NCBI GenBank assembly: GCA_021796905.1
Contig: JAKABK010000184.1
Coordinates: 1 to 5,068 of the forward strand
DNA length: 5,068 nucleotides
Direction of reading: 5' to 3'
Source of the DNA: Actinomycetes bacterium
Lineage (GTDB): Bacteria > Actinomycetota > Acidimicrobiia > Acidimicrobiales > Palsa-688
A program made the translations under genes and the position numbers. Numbering within the stretch: the stretch's first letter is position 1; each line of letters starts with the position of its first letter. Below the pieces are notes generated by a model. That model had not been told where the DNA came from. It saw only the letters and a program-made list of their open reading frames with translations, and searched no databases. Shown here in pieces: positions 1 through 5,068 of this stretch.

Positions 1-338
1 TGCTCGCCGCGGGCTCGCACGACACGGTCCGCTCCCGCGGTCGCACCGGCAAGCCGGCCCGCCAGTTGCGCTCCGCGTGGACCGAGGCTTGGGACGACCC
101 CGACGGGCCGGGGGCGTTGCCCATGCCGCTGCAGTCGATGCTCGCCGAGCCGGCCCTGCGGCGTGTCGACACGGTCGCTGGCGGGGGCCACCCTGGGGCG
201 AGGGAGCTGGCGACCTACTTCGTCGGCCAGGGCGTCGGGATGCTCGACCAGGTCCGCCCGGCACGGGTGGTCGTCGCCGAGATCGTGGAGGACTTCCTGC
301 TCGCCTGCGGGCGGATCACCGAGATGACCGACCCCTGA
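1..338 (+). CDS. Nitronate monooxygenase (2-nitropropane dioxygenase family), C-terminal part
   Basis: This is the last 111 codons of a gene that begins before the window; the reading frame starts at base 3 and stops at TGA 336-338. The protein resembles the C-terminal region of FMN-dependent nitronate monooxygenases, which oxidise alkyl nitronates to carbonyl compounds and nitrite in the cytoplasm. The recognisable family features are the segment GRTGKPARQLR (a variant of the usual TGRPAR motif), the following PMPLQSML segment, and the late YFVGQGVGML segment, which matches the family's 'aGQgvgl' helix. The FMN-binding barrel and catalytic histidine would lie upstream and cannot be checked. 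Many family members are annotated without a proven substrate, so the exact nitronate is unknown. The gene converges on the minus-strand nucleotidyltransferase gene. The family call rests on recalled motifs, not on an alignment. Confidence 0.82.
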   Translation, partial: LAAGSHDTVRSRGRTGKPARQLRSAWTEAWDDPDGPGALPMPLQSMLAEPALRRVDTVAGGGHPGARELATYFVGQGVGMLDQVRPARVVVAEIVEDFLLACGRITEMTDP

Positions 339-352
339 GCTGATCTGCGGGT

Positions 353-371
353 AGCGGGACCCCGTTCCGCT
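353..371 (+). terminator. Hairpin after the nitronate monooxygenase gene, possible terminator
   Basis: AGCGGGA (353-359) can pair with TTCCGCT (365-371) as a 7-bp stem with one G-U wobble and a 5-base loop, starting 15 bases after the TGA. No T-run follows, so it is not a classical intrinsic terminator. Actinobacteria often use such I-shaped hairpins, but this is a weak call. Confidence 0.35.
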
Positions 372-393
372 CCCGGCTCCCCCTGGCGTTTCC

Positions 394-405
394 GCAGGTC
401 AGGGC
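394..405 (+). repeat. Left copy of a 12-bp inverted repeat flanking the accessory block
   Basis: GCAGGTCAGGGC here is the exact reverse complement of GCCCTGACCTGC at 1923-1934. The two copies lie on either side of the AbiEii-type gene and the zinc-ribbon remnant, about 1.54 kb apart edge to edge, and point inward like terminal inverted repeats. No obvious target-site duplication is visible outside them. Chance similarity is possible in DNA this rich in G and C. Confidence 0.4.
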
Positions 406-446
406 GCCTTTGTGATTGACCGTTCCTGACCGCCGAAGACCCCTAT

Positions 447-465
447 GTGCCCGTTGATCGGGCAC
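447..465. repeat. Perfect 7-bp inverted repeat with 5-base loop
   Basis: GTGCCCG (447-453) is followed by the loop TTGAT and then CGGGCAC (459-465). It lies in the gene-less stretch, with no T-run on either side. It could be a hairpin in a 3' untranslated region, a protein-binding site or a recombination site; the sequence does not decide between them. Confidence 0.4.
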
Positions 466-671
466 GCGACGGGCACGGCACACCGGTTGATCGTCCATCG
501 GCCCCCACCAGTCACATATCGAGGCCCGGGGTCTCCGTCGAAGGCGCCTCGGGGCCGAGATCCGGACGCGAACCCCCCCAAGGGAGTGGGCGCCGCCGTT
601 GAGGTCGTGGCTGAGCGAGCGCGCCTGGGCCATCGTCGTGTGGCCGATCCTGACCGTCCGCCCGGGGAGCG

Positions 672-1451
672 TCACCACCGACCACCGGCCGTGTGGTCGG
701 CTCCATCTCGACCGGACCCACAGCTGCCTCGTGCTGCAGCGCTCGGCGCGCAACATCTCTCGGACGCGCGAGATGCGCGCCGGTCTACTCCGCATCCGGC
801 GAACTCGTCGTCGGGGAAGCGGTCGATGGCGGCGAGAGCCTCGGCAAAGATCCCTCGGCTGGACCCACCGTCCACACCGGGAGCCAGGTCCATCAGCTCC
901 TCGGGGATGAACCGTCCGCTGTCGAGGACGCCGGCGAGATCGAGATAGTCGCGCGCTTCTCCCCGGCTGAAGACGGTCGCCACCTTCGTGGCTACCGCGT
1001 CGACCTCTGCGAGCACCGGCCCCACCGAGAGCCTCGCTGGCTCGTGGCATCGCATGTCAGTCGCCAGATCGACCGAGCCGAGGCGACCCTCCCGTGGGTC
1101 TCCGACCTGGAGCCGAGCGAAGGTCTCCCCTCGGCGGACGACGGTGACCTCGAAGCCGTCGCCGCGGTACGCCTCCGACACTGCGTCGATCGCCCGGCTG
1201 AGCTCGTTCGGGTCCCACCGGTCGGTGAAGAGATCGACGTCTTCGCTCATACGCTCGACCAACTCGTGCGCCTGCAGCGCGTATCCCCCGGCGAGGACGA
1301 AGCCGTACCCGTCGAGCACCTCCAGCCCCACTCGGACGAGGCGGCCCTGCAGCTCGTCCACCCATGGCGCAGGAGCCAACTCGGGGAAGCGCTCCTCCCA
1401 GCGCTGGCGTACACGGCGCGGTAGCCAGAGTCGGGGCCTGACATGGTCCAC
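672..1451 (-). CDS. AbiEii/AbiGii-type nucleotidyltransferase, orphan toxin-family protein
   Basis: The reading frame encodes 259 residues from a GTG at 1451-1449. It has the nucleotidyltransferase core of the AbiEii/AbiGii (MenT-like) family: LAGGYALQAH (residues 53-62), then R67, S69 and the D71-x-D73 metal-binding pair in SEDVDLF, a third acidic residue D128 in GSVDLA, and the late motifs K156 and RDYLDL (167-172). Characterised relatives are toxins that transfer nucleotides to RNA, including tRNA, and act with an AbiEi-type repressor antitoxin in phage defence. No antitoxin gene is visible on this strand upstream or downstream, so a toxin-antitoxin role is unproven. Family similarity holds to about residue 223 (FAGCGVD). 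The remaining 36 residues are Arg/Cys/Gly-rich and unlike the expected helical end, while another phase of the same strand reads ARISRVREMLRAE, which suits it better; a late frameshift is likely. The start is uncertain because no clear ribosome binding site precedes it. Confidence 0.78.
   Translation of the reverse strand: MDHVRPRLWLPRRVRQRWEERFPELAPAPWVDELQGRLVRVGLEVLDGYGFVLAGGYALQAHELVERMSEDVDLFTDRWDPNELSRAIDAVSEAYRGDGFEVTVVRRGETFARLQVGDPREGRLGSVDLATDMRCHEPARLSVGPVLAEVDAVATKVATVFSRGEARDYLDLAGVLDSGRFIPEELMDLAPGVDGGSSRGIFAEALAAIDRFPDDEFAGCGVDRRASRASERCCAPSAAARGSCGSGRDGADHTAGGRW
678..700 (-). terminator. Perfect 8-bp hairpin at the 3' end of the AbiEii-type gene
   Basis: CCGACCAC (678-685) and GTGGTCGG (693-700) form a perfect 8-bp stem around a 7-base loop. 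It falls inside the last codons of the open frame, just before the stop, where a terminator would follow a slightly shorter ancestral gene. No T-run follows on the minus strand. Confidence 0.35.
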
Positions 1452-1789
1452 ATCACATCCGATACCCCGTCGCGTAAGTGCTGATGGGGGCTGCGGGGCG
1501 TGCGGAGCGCCGCTGCCGCCAGGGCGCTGCGACCGCCGCTGGTGCAGCGACGACTGCCGCCAAGACAGGCACCTCCGGCGTCACCGGGCACCGTTGGAAT
1601 CGCCCGTCCCTCCCCGCTCGCCAACCCCGCCGGCCGGCAACGGTCTACAAGTGCGGCAGCTGCGGCGCCAAAGCGCCCGGGGAGCAGTACTGCGACCAGT
1701 GTCGGAGCTTCATGCGCCGCGTCGGTGTTGGTCGCTGTTGTCCCGAGCGCTCTGAGCCGGTCGCCCATCAGGAGCCCACCCACCCATGA
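1443..1789 (+). pseudogene. Small double zinc-ribbon protein, split across frames
   Basis: Two zinc-binding segments lie in different frames. The first, in the frame of base 1471, reads CGACGAPLPPGR...WCSDDCRQ, with Cys codons at 1492, 1501, 1543 and 1555 (C-x2-C-x13-C-x3-C). This matches the start of small actinobacterial proteins with the pattern 'CxxCGxPLP...RxCSxxCRQ'. It has no start codon in its own frame; the nearest ATG (1443) is in a third frame and reads MVHITSDTPSRKC before a stop. The second segment, one frame over, reads YKCGSCGAKAPGEQYCDQCR, with Cys codons at 1652, 1661, 1691 and 1700 (C-x2-C-x9-C-x2-C), and ends at TGA 1787-1789. A third motif expected to be CPxC reads CCPERS. 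At least one and probably two frameshifts would be needed to join the parts, hence the pseudogene call. Function is unknown; DNA or RNA binding is only a guess. It is divergent from the AbiEii-type gene. Confidence 0.5.
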
Positions 1790-1893
1790 CTGAGGCGCGC
1801 ACACCTTCGCCAGAAACCTCGACCGAGGACTTGGCTCTCATCACGAGCTCATCGCAGCGGACACGATCGCGCACAACGGGGACCGACGCCTGA
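1786..1893 (+). pseudogene. Short broken reading frame after the zinc-ribbon remnant
   Basis: An ATG at 1786 overlaps the stop of the zinc-ribbon remnant as ATGA, a typical sign of translational coupling in an operon. The 35-codon frame begins MTEARTPSPETSTEDLAL and runs into TGA at 1891-1893. From 1839 the next frame reads HHELIAADTIAHNGDRRLSR and then DLARPAKHALT, which looks protein-like and could be the natural continuation after a one-base indel near 1836-1841. I do not recognise the product with confidence. It may be the decayed start of a second gene of the same accessory cassette. Confidence 0.3.
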
Positions 1894-1922
1894 GCCGTGA
1901 TCTTGCCAGGCCAGCGAAACAT

Positions 1923-1934
1923 GCCCTGACCTGC
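1923..1934 (-). repeat. Right copy of the 12-bp inverted repeat
   Basis: GCCCTGACCTGC is the reverse complement of 394-405. It lies 74 bases before the icd start, at the right edge of the accessory block. Apart from a shared TTT four bases inward, similarity between the two sites ends with the 12 bp. Confidence 0.4.
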
Positions 1935-1972
1935 ACCTTCACCTGGCAGCCCCAAGGGCATCCGAACCCGTG

Positions 1973-1995
1973 CGACGACCCTGCGAGGGTGGTCG
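1973..1995. promoter_or_regulatory. Near-perfect palindrome upstream of the icd promoter box, candidate operator
   Basis: The arms CGACGACCCT (1973-1982) and AGGGTGGTCG (1986-1995) surround GCG and match at 9 of 10 paired positions, with a single G-G mismatch. The palindrome ends one base before the TAGCCT box of icd, so a bound protein would cover the -35 region. Alternatives are a transcript-end hairpin of the upstream remnant, or chance. Confidence 0.4.
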
Positions 1996-1996
1996 G

Positions 1997-2008
1997 TAGC
2001 CTGCTGGT
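1997..2008 (+). promoter_or_regulatory. TANNNT -10 box for a leaderless icd transcript
   Basis: TAGCCT (1997-2002) ends six bases before the ATG at 2009. In actinobacteria a TANNNT box at this distance usually means transcription starts at the A of the start codon. This fits the absence of a well-spaced Shine-Dalgarno sequence. No good -35 hexamer is seen. Confidence 0.5.
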
Positions 2009-3205
2009 ATGGCCGAGAAGATCACCATGTCCCCCGACGGGGTCCTGCAGGTCCCCGACGATCCGATCATCCCCTTCATCGAGGGGGACGGCACCGGGGT
2101 CGACATCTGGCCGGCTGCGAAGCTGGTGCTCGACGCGGCTGCCGCCAGGCACGGTCACCGCATCGAGTGGAAAGAGGTCCTCGCCGGGGAGAAGGCCTTC
2201 GAGGAGACCGGCAACTGGCTGCCGGAGGAGACCATCGACGTCTTCAGGGACTACCTGATCGGGATCAAGGGCCCGCTCACCACGCCCGTCGGCGGTGGTT
2301 TCCGTTCGCTCAACGTCGCCCTCCGCCAGATCCTCGACCTGTACGTCTGCCTGCGCCCGGTCCGCTGGTTCGCCGGGGTGCCCTCCCCGGTGAAGCACCC
2401 GGAGCTGGTCGACATGGTGATCTTCAGGGAGAACACCGAGGACATCTACGCCGGCCTGGAGGTACAGGAGGGAACCCCCGAGGCCAAGCGGCTGATCGGC
2501 CTGCTCCACGACGAGCTCGGGTGGGAGATCCGCCCAGACTCCGGCATCGGGATCAAGCCGGTGTCGGTCACCGGGTCGAAACGTCTGATCCGGGCGGCGA
2601 TCCGTTACGCGATCGAACGGGACCGCAAGTCGGTGACCCTGGTGCACAAGGGCAACATCCAGAAGTTCACCGAGGGTGCTTTCCGTCAGTGGGGCTACGA
2701 CCTCGTTCGCGAGGAATTTCCCGACGTCGCCGTCGGCTGGGACGACTGCGGGGGAGACCCCGGAGGCAAGATCCTCGTCAAGGACGCCATCGCCGACATC
2801 ACCCTCCAGCAGGTGCTGACCCGACCGGCGGAGTTCGACGTGATCGCCACCACCAACCTGAACGGCGACTACCTCTCCGACGCGCTCGCCGCCCAGGTCG
2901 GCGGGATCGGGATCGCCCCCGGCGCCAACATCAACTACGTGACCGGTCACGGGATTTTCGAGGCCACCCACGGTACGGCCCCCAAGTACGCCGGCCAGGA
3001 CCGGGTCAACCCCGGCTCGGTGCTGCTGTCGGGTGTCCTGATGTTCGAGCACCTCGGTTGGCGTGACGCCGCCGACGACATCGTCCGGGCCCTCGAGGCG
3101 ACAATCGCCGACAAGATCGTCACCTACGACTTCGCCCGTCAGATGCAGGGGGCCACGGAGGTCAAGACCTCCGAGCTCGCGTCGGCGATCGTGGACCGCT
3201 TGTAG
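2009..3205 (+). CDS. icd: NADP-dependent isocitrate dehydrogenase, dimeric Escherichia coli type
   Basis: This 398-residue cytoplasmic enzyme oxidatively decarboxylates isocitrate to 2-oxoglutarate in the TCA cycle and reduces NADP+. It matches the E. coli Icd architecture along its length: [13 protein letters not shown] (20-32), [13 protein letters not shown] (85-97), the substrate loop SLNVALRQ (100-107; S100 corresponds to the regulatory Ser113 of E. coli), R116, R140, Y147 in NTEDIYAG, K213 in LVHKGN, and metal-binding D287 and D291 in [19 protein letters not shown] choice is indicated by HGTAPKY (321-327) and by Y373 and R377 in TYDFAR, corresponding to E. coli K344, Y345, Y391 and R395. 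The length is slightly below the E. coli 416 residues. The ATG at 2009 is preferred for its TANNNT box; an in-frame ATG at 2027 behind GAGAAG is the alternative. Well-studied actinobacteria such as Streptomyces often use a monomeric enzyme instead, so this type is a useful lineage marker. No aceK gene is visible. Confidence 0.97.
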   Translation: MAEKITMSPDGVLQVPDDPIIPFIEGDGTGVDIWPAAKLVLDAAAARHGHRIEWKEVLAGEKAFEETGNWLPEETIDVFRDYLIGIKGPLTTPVGGGFRSLNVALRQILDLYVCLRPVRWFAGVPSPVKHPELVDMVIFRENTEDIYAGLEVQEGTPEAKRLIGLLHDELGWEIRPDSGIGIKPVSVTGSKRLIRAAIRYAIERDRKSVTLVHKGNIQKFTEGAFRQWGYDLVREEFPDVAVGWDDCGGDPGGKILVKDAIADITLQQVLTRPAEFDVIATTNLNGDYLSDALAAQVGGIGIAPGANINYVTGHGIFEATHGTAPKYAGQDRVNPGSVLLSGVLMFEHLGWRDAADDIVRALEATIADKIVTYDFARQMQGATEVKTSELASAIVDRL

Positions 3206-3222
3206 CCCCCCGACCCGGGGCT
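3204..3222 (+). terminator. Short GC hairpin at the icd stop codon
   Basis: AGCCCC (3204-3209), which overlaps the TAG stop, can pair with GGGGCT (3217-3222) around a 7-base loop. No T-run follows. It may end or attenuate the icd transcript, but the stem is short and the call is weak. Confidence 0.3.
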
Positions 3223-3226
3223 CCCG

Positions 3227-3249
3227 GCGTCGTTGGACCCACCCGACGC
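3227..3249. repeat. 6-bp inverted repeat upstream of the tricorn gene promoter box
   Basis: GCGTCG (3227-3232) and CGACGC (3244-3249) flank an 11-base spacer and end one base before the TAGCGT box. The position mirrors the palindrome before icd, but six-base arms of this composition occur easily by chance. Confidence 0.25.
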
Positions 3250-3250
3250 G

Positions 3251-3264
3251 TAGCGTGGCGTCTC
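3251..3264 (+). promoter_or_regulatory. TANNNT -10 box for the tricorn homologue
   Basis: TAGCGT (3251-3256) lies eight bases before the GTG at 3265, again consistent with a leaderless or near-leaderless mRNA. TTGGAC at 3233-3238 resembles a -35 element, but the 12-base gap is too short for a normal promoter. There is no good Shine-Dalgarno sequence before the GTG. Confidence 0.45.
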
Positions 3265-5068
3265 GTGCCCGAAGCTGCCTACCTCCGTTACCCCGCGATC
3301 CGAGCGGACCGTCTCGCCTTCGTCACCGACGACGACGTCTGGGTCGGCTCGGTCGACACCGGGGAGTCGTGGCGCCTCGGTGCGGGCCCGGCGAAGTTGC
3401 GCCGCCCCCGCTTCTCGCCCGACGGCACCCGCCTGGCGTGGACCTCCGACATCACCGGCGCCCCCGAGGTATGGGTCGCGGGTCTCGACGGGGGCGAGCC
3501 CCGCCGGCTCACCTGGTGGGGCGATCCGGCCACGATGGTGCTCGGTTGGCGGGGTGACGCTGAGGTGGTGGTCGCCACCGCAGCCGGCGAGGCGTACGCG
3601 TGGCAGGGATGGGCGTGGGCGGTCCCCATCGACGGCGGCCCACCGGAGCGGCTGGCCTACGGTCCGGTGACAGCGGTCGCGGAGGCGCCCGCCCCTTCGC
3701 GTGCGGTGGTGCTCGGAGCGGACCAGTCGGCGACGAGCGGGGCTGCCTGGAAGCGCTACCGGGGCGGGACCGCCGGCAAGCTCTGGATCGACCCGACCGG
3801 GGACGGCAACTTCGAGCGTTTCGCGACCCACCTCGGAGGCCAGCTGGAGGACCCCTGCTGGGTGGGGGAGCGGGTGGTGCTCGTCTCCGACCACGAGGGT
3901 TGGGGCAACGTGTACTCCCTGCTCCCCGACGGGAGCGACCTGCGACGCCACAGCGACCACGGCGACGCCTACGCCCGTGACGCGTCCAGCGACGGTCGTC
4001 GGGTGGTCTACGGATGCTTCGGGGACCTGTGGATGGTCGAGGACCTCGCCGCCGGATCGGCTCCCCGCCGCCTGGAGGTCCGCCTCGGTTCTGCCCGGCG
4101 GGGGCGCATTGCCTACCCGATCGACGCCTCGGGTGCCCTCGGGAGCTACGTTCCCGCAGACGACGGACGGGCCAGCGCCGTCGAGGTCCGAGGGGCCGCG
4201 GTGTGGATCACCCATCGGGACGGTCCGGCGGTGCTGCTCGCCCCCGGCGGCGCGACCCGGGCGCGGATGGTCGCCCCGCTCGGCGCCGGCCGTGCGGTGT
4301 GGGTCACCGACGCCGAGGGCGACGACGCCTTGGAGGTCGCCGCCGTCGACGGCACCGGAGGTCAGCGCCTGGCCGCCGGCGGGCTCGCCCAGGTGGTCGG
4401 GCTCGCCGCCTCCCCCGACGGGGCCTGGGTCGCGACCGCCGGCGACGACGGGTCGGTGCGGGTCACCGAGGTCGCTTCCGGGTCGGTGCGGGTCGTCGAC
4501 CGCTCCGCCCACGACATCGCCACCGGGCTCGCCTGGTCCCCGGACTCGGCGTGGCTCGCCTGGTCCCACGCCGGCGCCCTGATGGACCAGGGCGCTCTCC
4601 GTCAGATCCGCTTGGCCCGGGTGGGTGTCGACGGCTCCGGCGACGGCGGTCCCGGCGACGCGGTGGTCGACGCGACACCTCTGCGTTTCGGTGACTTCGG
4701 CCCGGTGTTCACCCCGGATGGACGCTACCTGGCGTTCCTGTCGCGCCGGACCTTCGACCCGGTGGCCGACCAGGTCCGCTTCGACCTGAGCTTCGCAGCC
4801 GCGACCCGCCCCTACCTGCTCCGCCTCTCCTCATCGACGCCCGGGCCGCTGTCCCCCGAGCCCGACGGCAGACCGCTGCCCGAGAAGATCGCCGCCGCCG
4901 GTCAGCCGGGCGCGGGGACGCCGGTCGCACCGCCGGCGGTGGTGGCCGTCGAGGTTCCCGGTCTCGCCGAGCGCCTGGTCGAGCTGCCGGTCGCCGCTGG
5001 CCGTCACACCGACCTGCGGGCCACCGCCGGCGGGCTGGTCTGGCGGGTCCTGCCGGGCGAGGGTGAGC
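3265..5068 (+). CDS. Tricorn protease homologue (S41 family), N-terminal beta-propeller part
   Basis: The first 601 codons are present from a GTG at 3265; the gene runs off the window. Tricorn proteases are large cytoplasmic serine peptidases that cut peptides released by the proteasome or Clp-type proteases. They consist of two beta-propellers, a PDZ domain and an S41 catalytic core, and full proteins are usually somewhat over 1000 residues. Only the propeller region is visible. Family signs are PRFSPDGTRLAWTS (48-61), the hallmark WKRYRGGTAGKLWID (162-176), SDHEGWGNVYSLLPDGSDLR (208-227), YARDASSDGRRVVY (236-249), LAWSPDSAWLAWS (422-434) and PVFTPDGRYLAFLSRRTFDP (480-499), followed by FDLSF and RPYL. 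The chain begins directly with propeller sequence and shows no signal peptide, which fits a cytoplasmic enzyme. Catalytic Ser and His residues cannot be checked here. The gene follows icd by 59 bases but has its own promoter-like box. An enzymatically inactive relative cannot be excluded from this part alone. Confidence 0.93.
   Translation, partial: MPEAAYLRYPAIRADRLAFVTDDDVWVGSVDTGESWRLGAGPAKLRRPRFSPDGTRLAWTSDITGAPEVWVAGLDGGEPRRLTWWGDPATMVLGWRGDAEVVVATAAGEAYAWQGWAWAVPIDGGPPERLAYGPVTAVAEAPAPSRAVVLGADQSATSGAAWKRYRGGTAGKLWIDPTGDGNFERFATHLGGQLEDPCWVGERVVLVSDHEGWGNVYSLLPDGSDLRRHSDHGDAYARDASSDGRRVVYGCFGDLWMVEDLAAGSAPRRLEVRLGSARRGRIAYPIDASGALGSYVPADDGRASAVEVRGAAVWITHRDGPAVLLAPGGATRARMVAPLGAGRAVWVTDAEGDDALEVAAVDGTGGQRLAAGGLAQVVGLAASPDGAWVATAGDDGSVRVTEVASGSVRVVDRSAHDIATGLAWSPDSAWLAWSHAGALMDQGALRQIRLARVGVDGSGDGGPGDAVVDATPLRFGDFGPVFTPDGRYLAFLSRRTFDPVADQVRFDLSFAAATRPYLLRLSSSTPGPLSPEPDGRPLPEKIAAAGQPGAGTPVAPPAVVAVEVPGLAERLVELPVAAGRHTDLRATAGGLVWRVLPGEGE

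Larger units (their letters stand above)
339..671. other. Gene-less stretch between two convergent genes
   Basis: Reading frames are open here in several phases because the DNA is GC-rich, but none gives a protein I recognise or a convincing ribosome binding site. The stretch holds the hairpin at 353-371, one copy of a 12-bp repeat at 394-405, a perfect inverted repeat at 447-465, and two copies of GTTGATCG (453-460 and 486-493). It separates the convergent ends of the nitronate monooxygenase and AbiEii-type genes. Confidence 0.5.

Noticed and set aside
339..671. tRNA, integrase or CRISPR signals in the gene-less stretch
   Set aside because: No cloverleaf, no regularly spaced repeats and no recombinase motif could be found in either strand.
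445..948. Plus-strand open frame of 167 codons
   Set aside because: It is Pro/Arg-rich, lacks a ribosome binding site and lies antisense to the AbiEii-type gene; it is typical GC-driven openness.
316..1050. Long minus-strand open frame overlapping the end of the nitronate monooxygenase gene and the AbiEii-type gene
   Set aside because: It is Arg/Gly/Ser-rich with no family likeness and overlaps a better-supported frame on the same strand. Only its short part near 720-790 may be relevant, as the displaced C-terminus of the AbiEii-type gene.
1839..1990. Possible phage terminase remnant in the frame reading DTIAHNGDRRLSR
   Set aside because: The likeness to terminase segments of the form 'HDGDPxLxxH' is very short and no other phage gene is present, so I do not assign it.
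1841..3052. 403-codon minus-strand frame antisense to icd
   Set aside because: It mirrors the codon pattern of icd on the opposite strand and has no recognisable domain of its own.
4449..4494. Direct repeat of CGGGTCGGTGCGGGTC (4449-4464 and 4479-4494)
   Set aside because: Both copies are in frame and encode GSVRV in consecutive propeller strands, so protein repeat structure and codon bias explain it.
4526..4567. Direct repeat of GGCTCGCCTGGTCCC (4526-4540 and 4553-4567)
   Set aside because: Both copies encode LAWS in the propeller motif LAWSPDSAWLAWS, so this is coding repetition and not a DNA element.
3139..4569. 476-codon minus-strand frame antisense to the tricorn homologue
   Set aside because: The plus-strand frame matches tricorn motifs throughout. 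The antisense frame is Gly/Pro/Arg-rich and shows no family signature.

Overview
This is a GC-rich bacterial window with actinobacterial character. Codons mostly end in G or C, and one gene starts with GTG. TANNNT promoter boxes sit 6 to 8 bases before two start codons, the arrangement typical of leaderless actinobacterial mRNAs. A tricorn-type protease fits the same background. An Acidimicrobiia-like or related actinobacterium is my inference; the sequence does not prove it.

Layout: (1) 1-338, plus strand: the 3' end of a nitronate monooxygenase gene, followed by a short hairpin. (2) 339-671: no credible gene, but some inverted repeats. (3) 672-1451, minus strand: an AbiEii/AbiGii-type nucleotidyltransferase. 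Its core motifs are intact and its C-terminus looks out of frame. No AbiEi-like antitoxin gene is visible. (4) About 1443-1893, plus strand: a decayed small cassette. A zinc-ribbon protein is split over reading frames and is followed, with an ATGA overlap, by a short broken reading frame. (5) 2009-3205, plus strand: a complete NADP-type isocitrate dehydrogenase (icd). (6) 3265 to the window end, plus strand: the N-terminal 601 codons of a tricorn protease homologue; the PDZ and catalytic domains lie beyond the window.

The two outer blocks look like stable chromosomal genes. The middle block (about 390-1940) looks accessory: a toxin-family nucleotidyltransferase, broken zinc-finger fragments, and a perfect 12-bp inverted repeat (394-405 and 1923-1934) near its two edges. 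No transposase, integrase, CRISPR array, tRNA or rRNA gene was seen. icd serves the TCA cycle and the tricorn homologue serves peptide breakdown. They are separate transcription units as far as the sequence shows, each with its own promoter-like box next to its start and an inverted repeat just upstream of that box.

I did not find a convincing new multi-gene system. The points most worth a second look are the 12-bp repeats bounding the accessory block, the palindrome over the icd promoter, and the apparently partnerless AbiEii-type gene.
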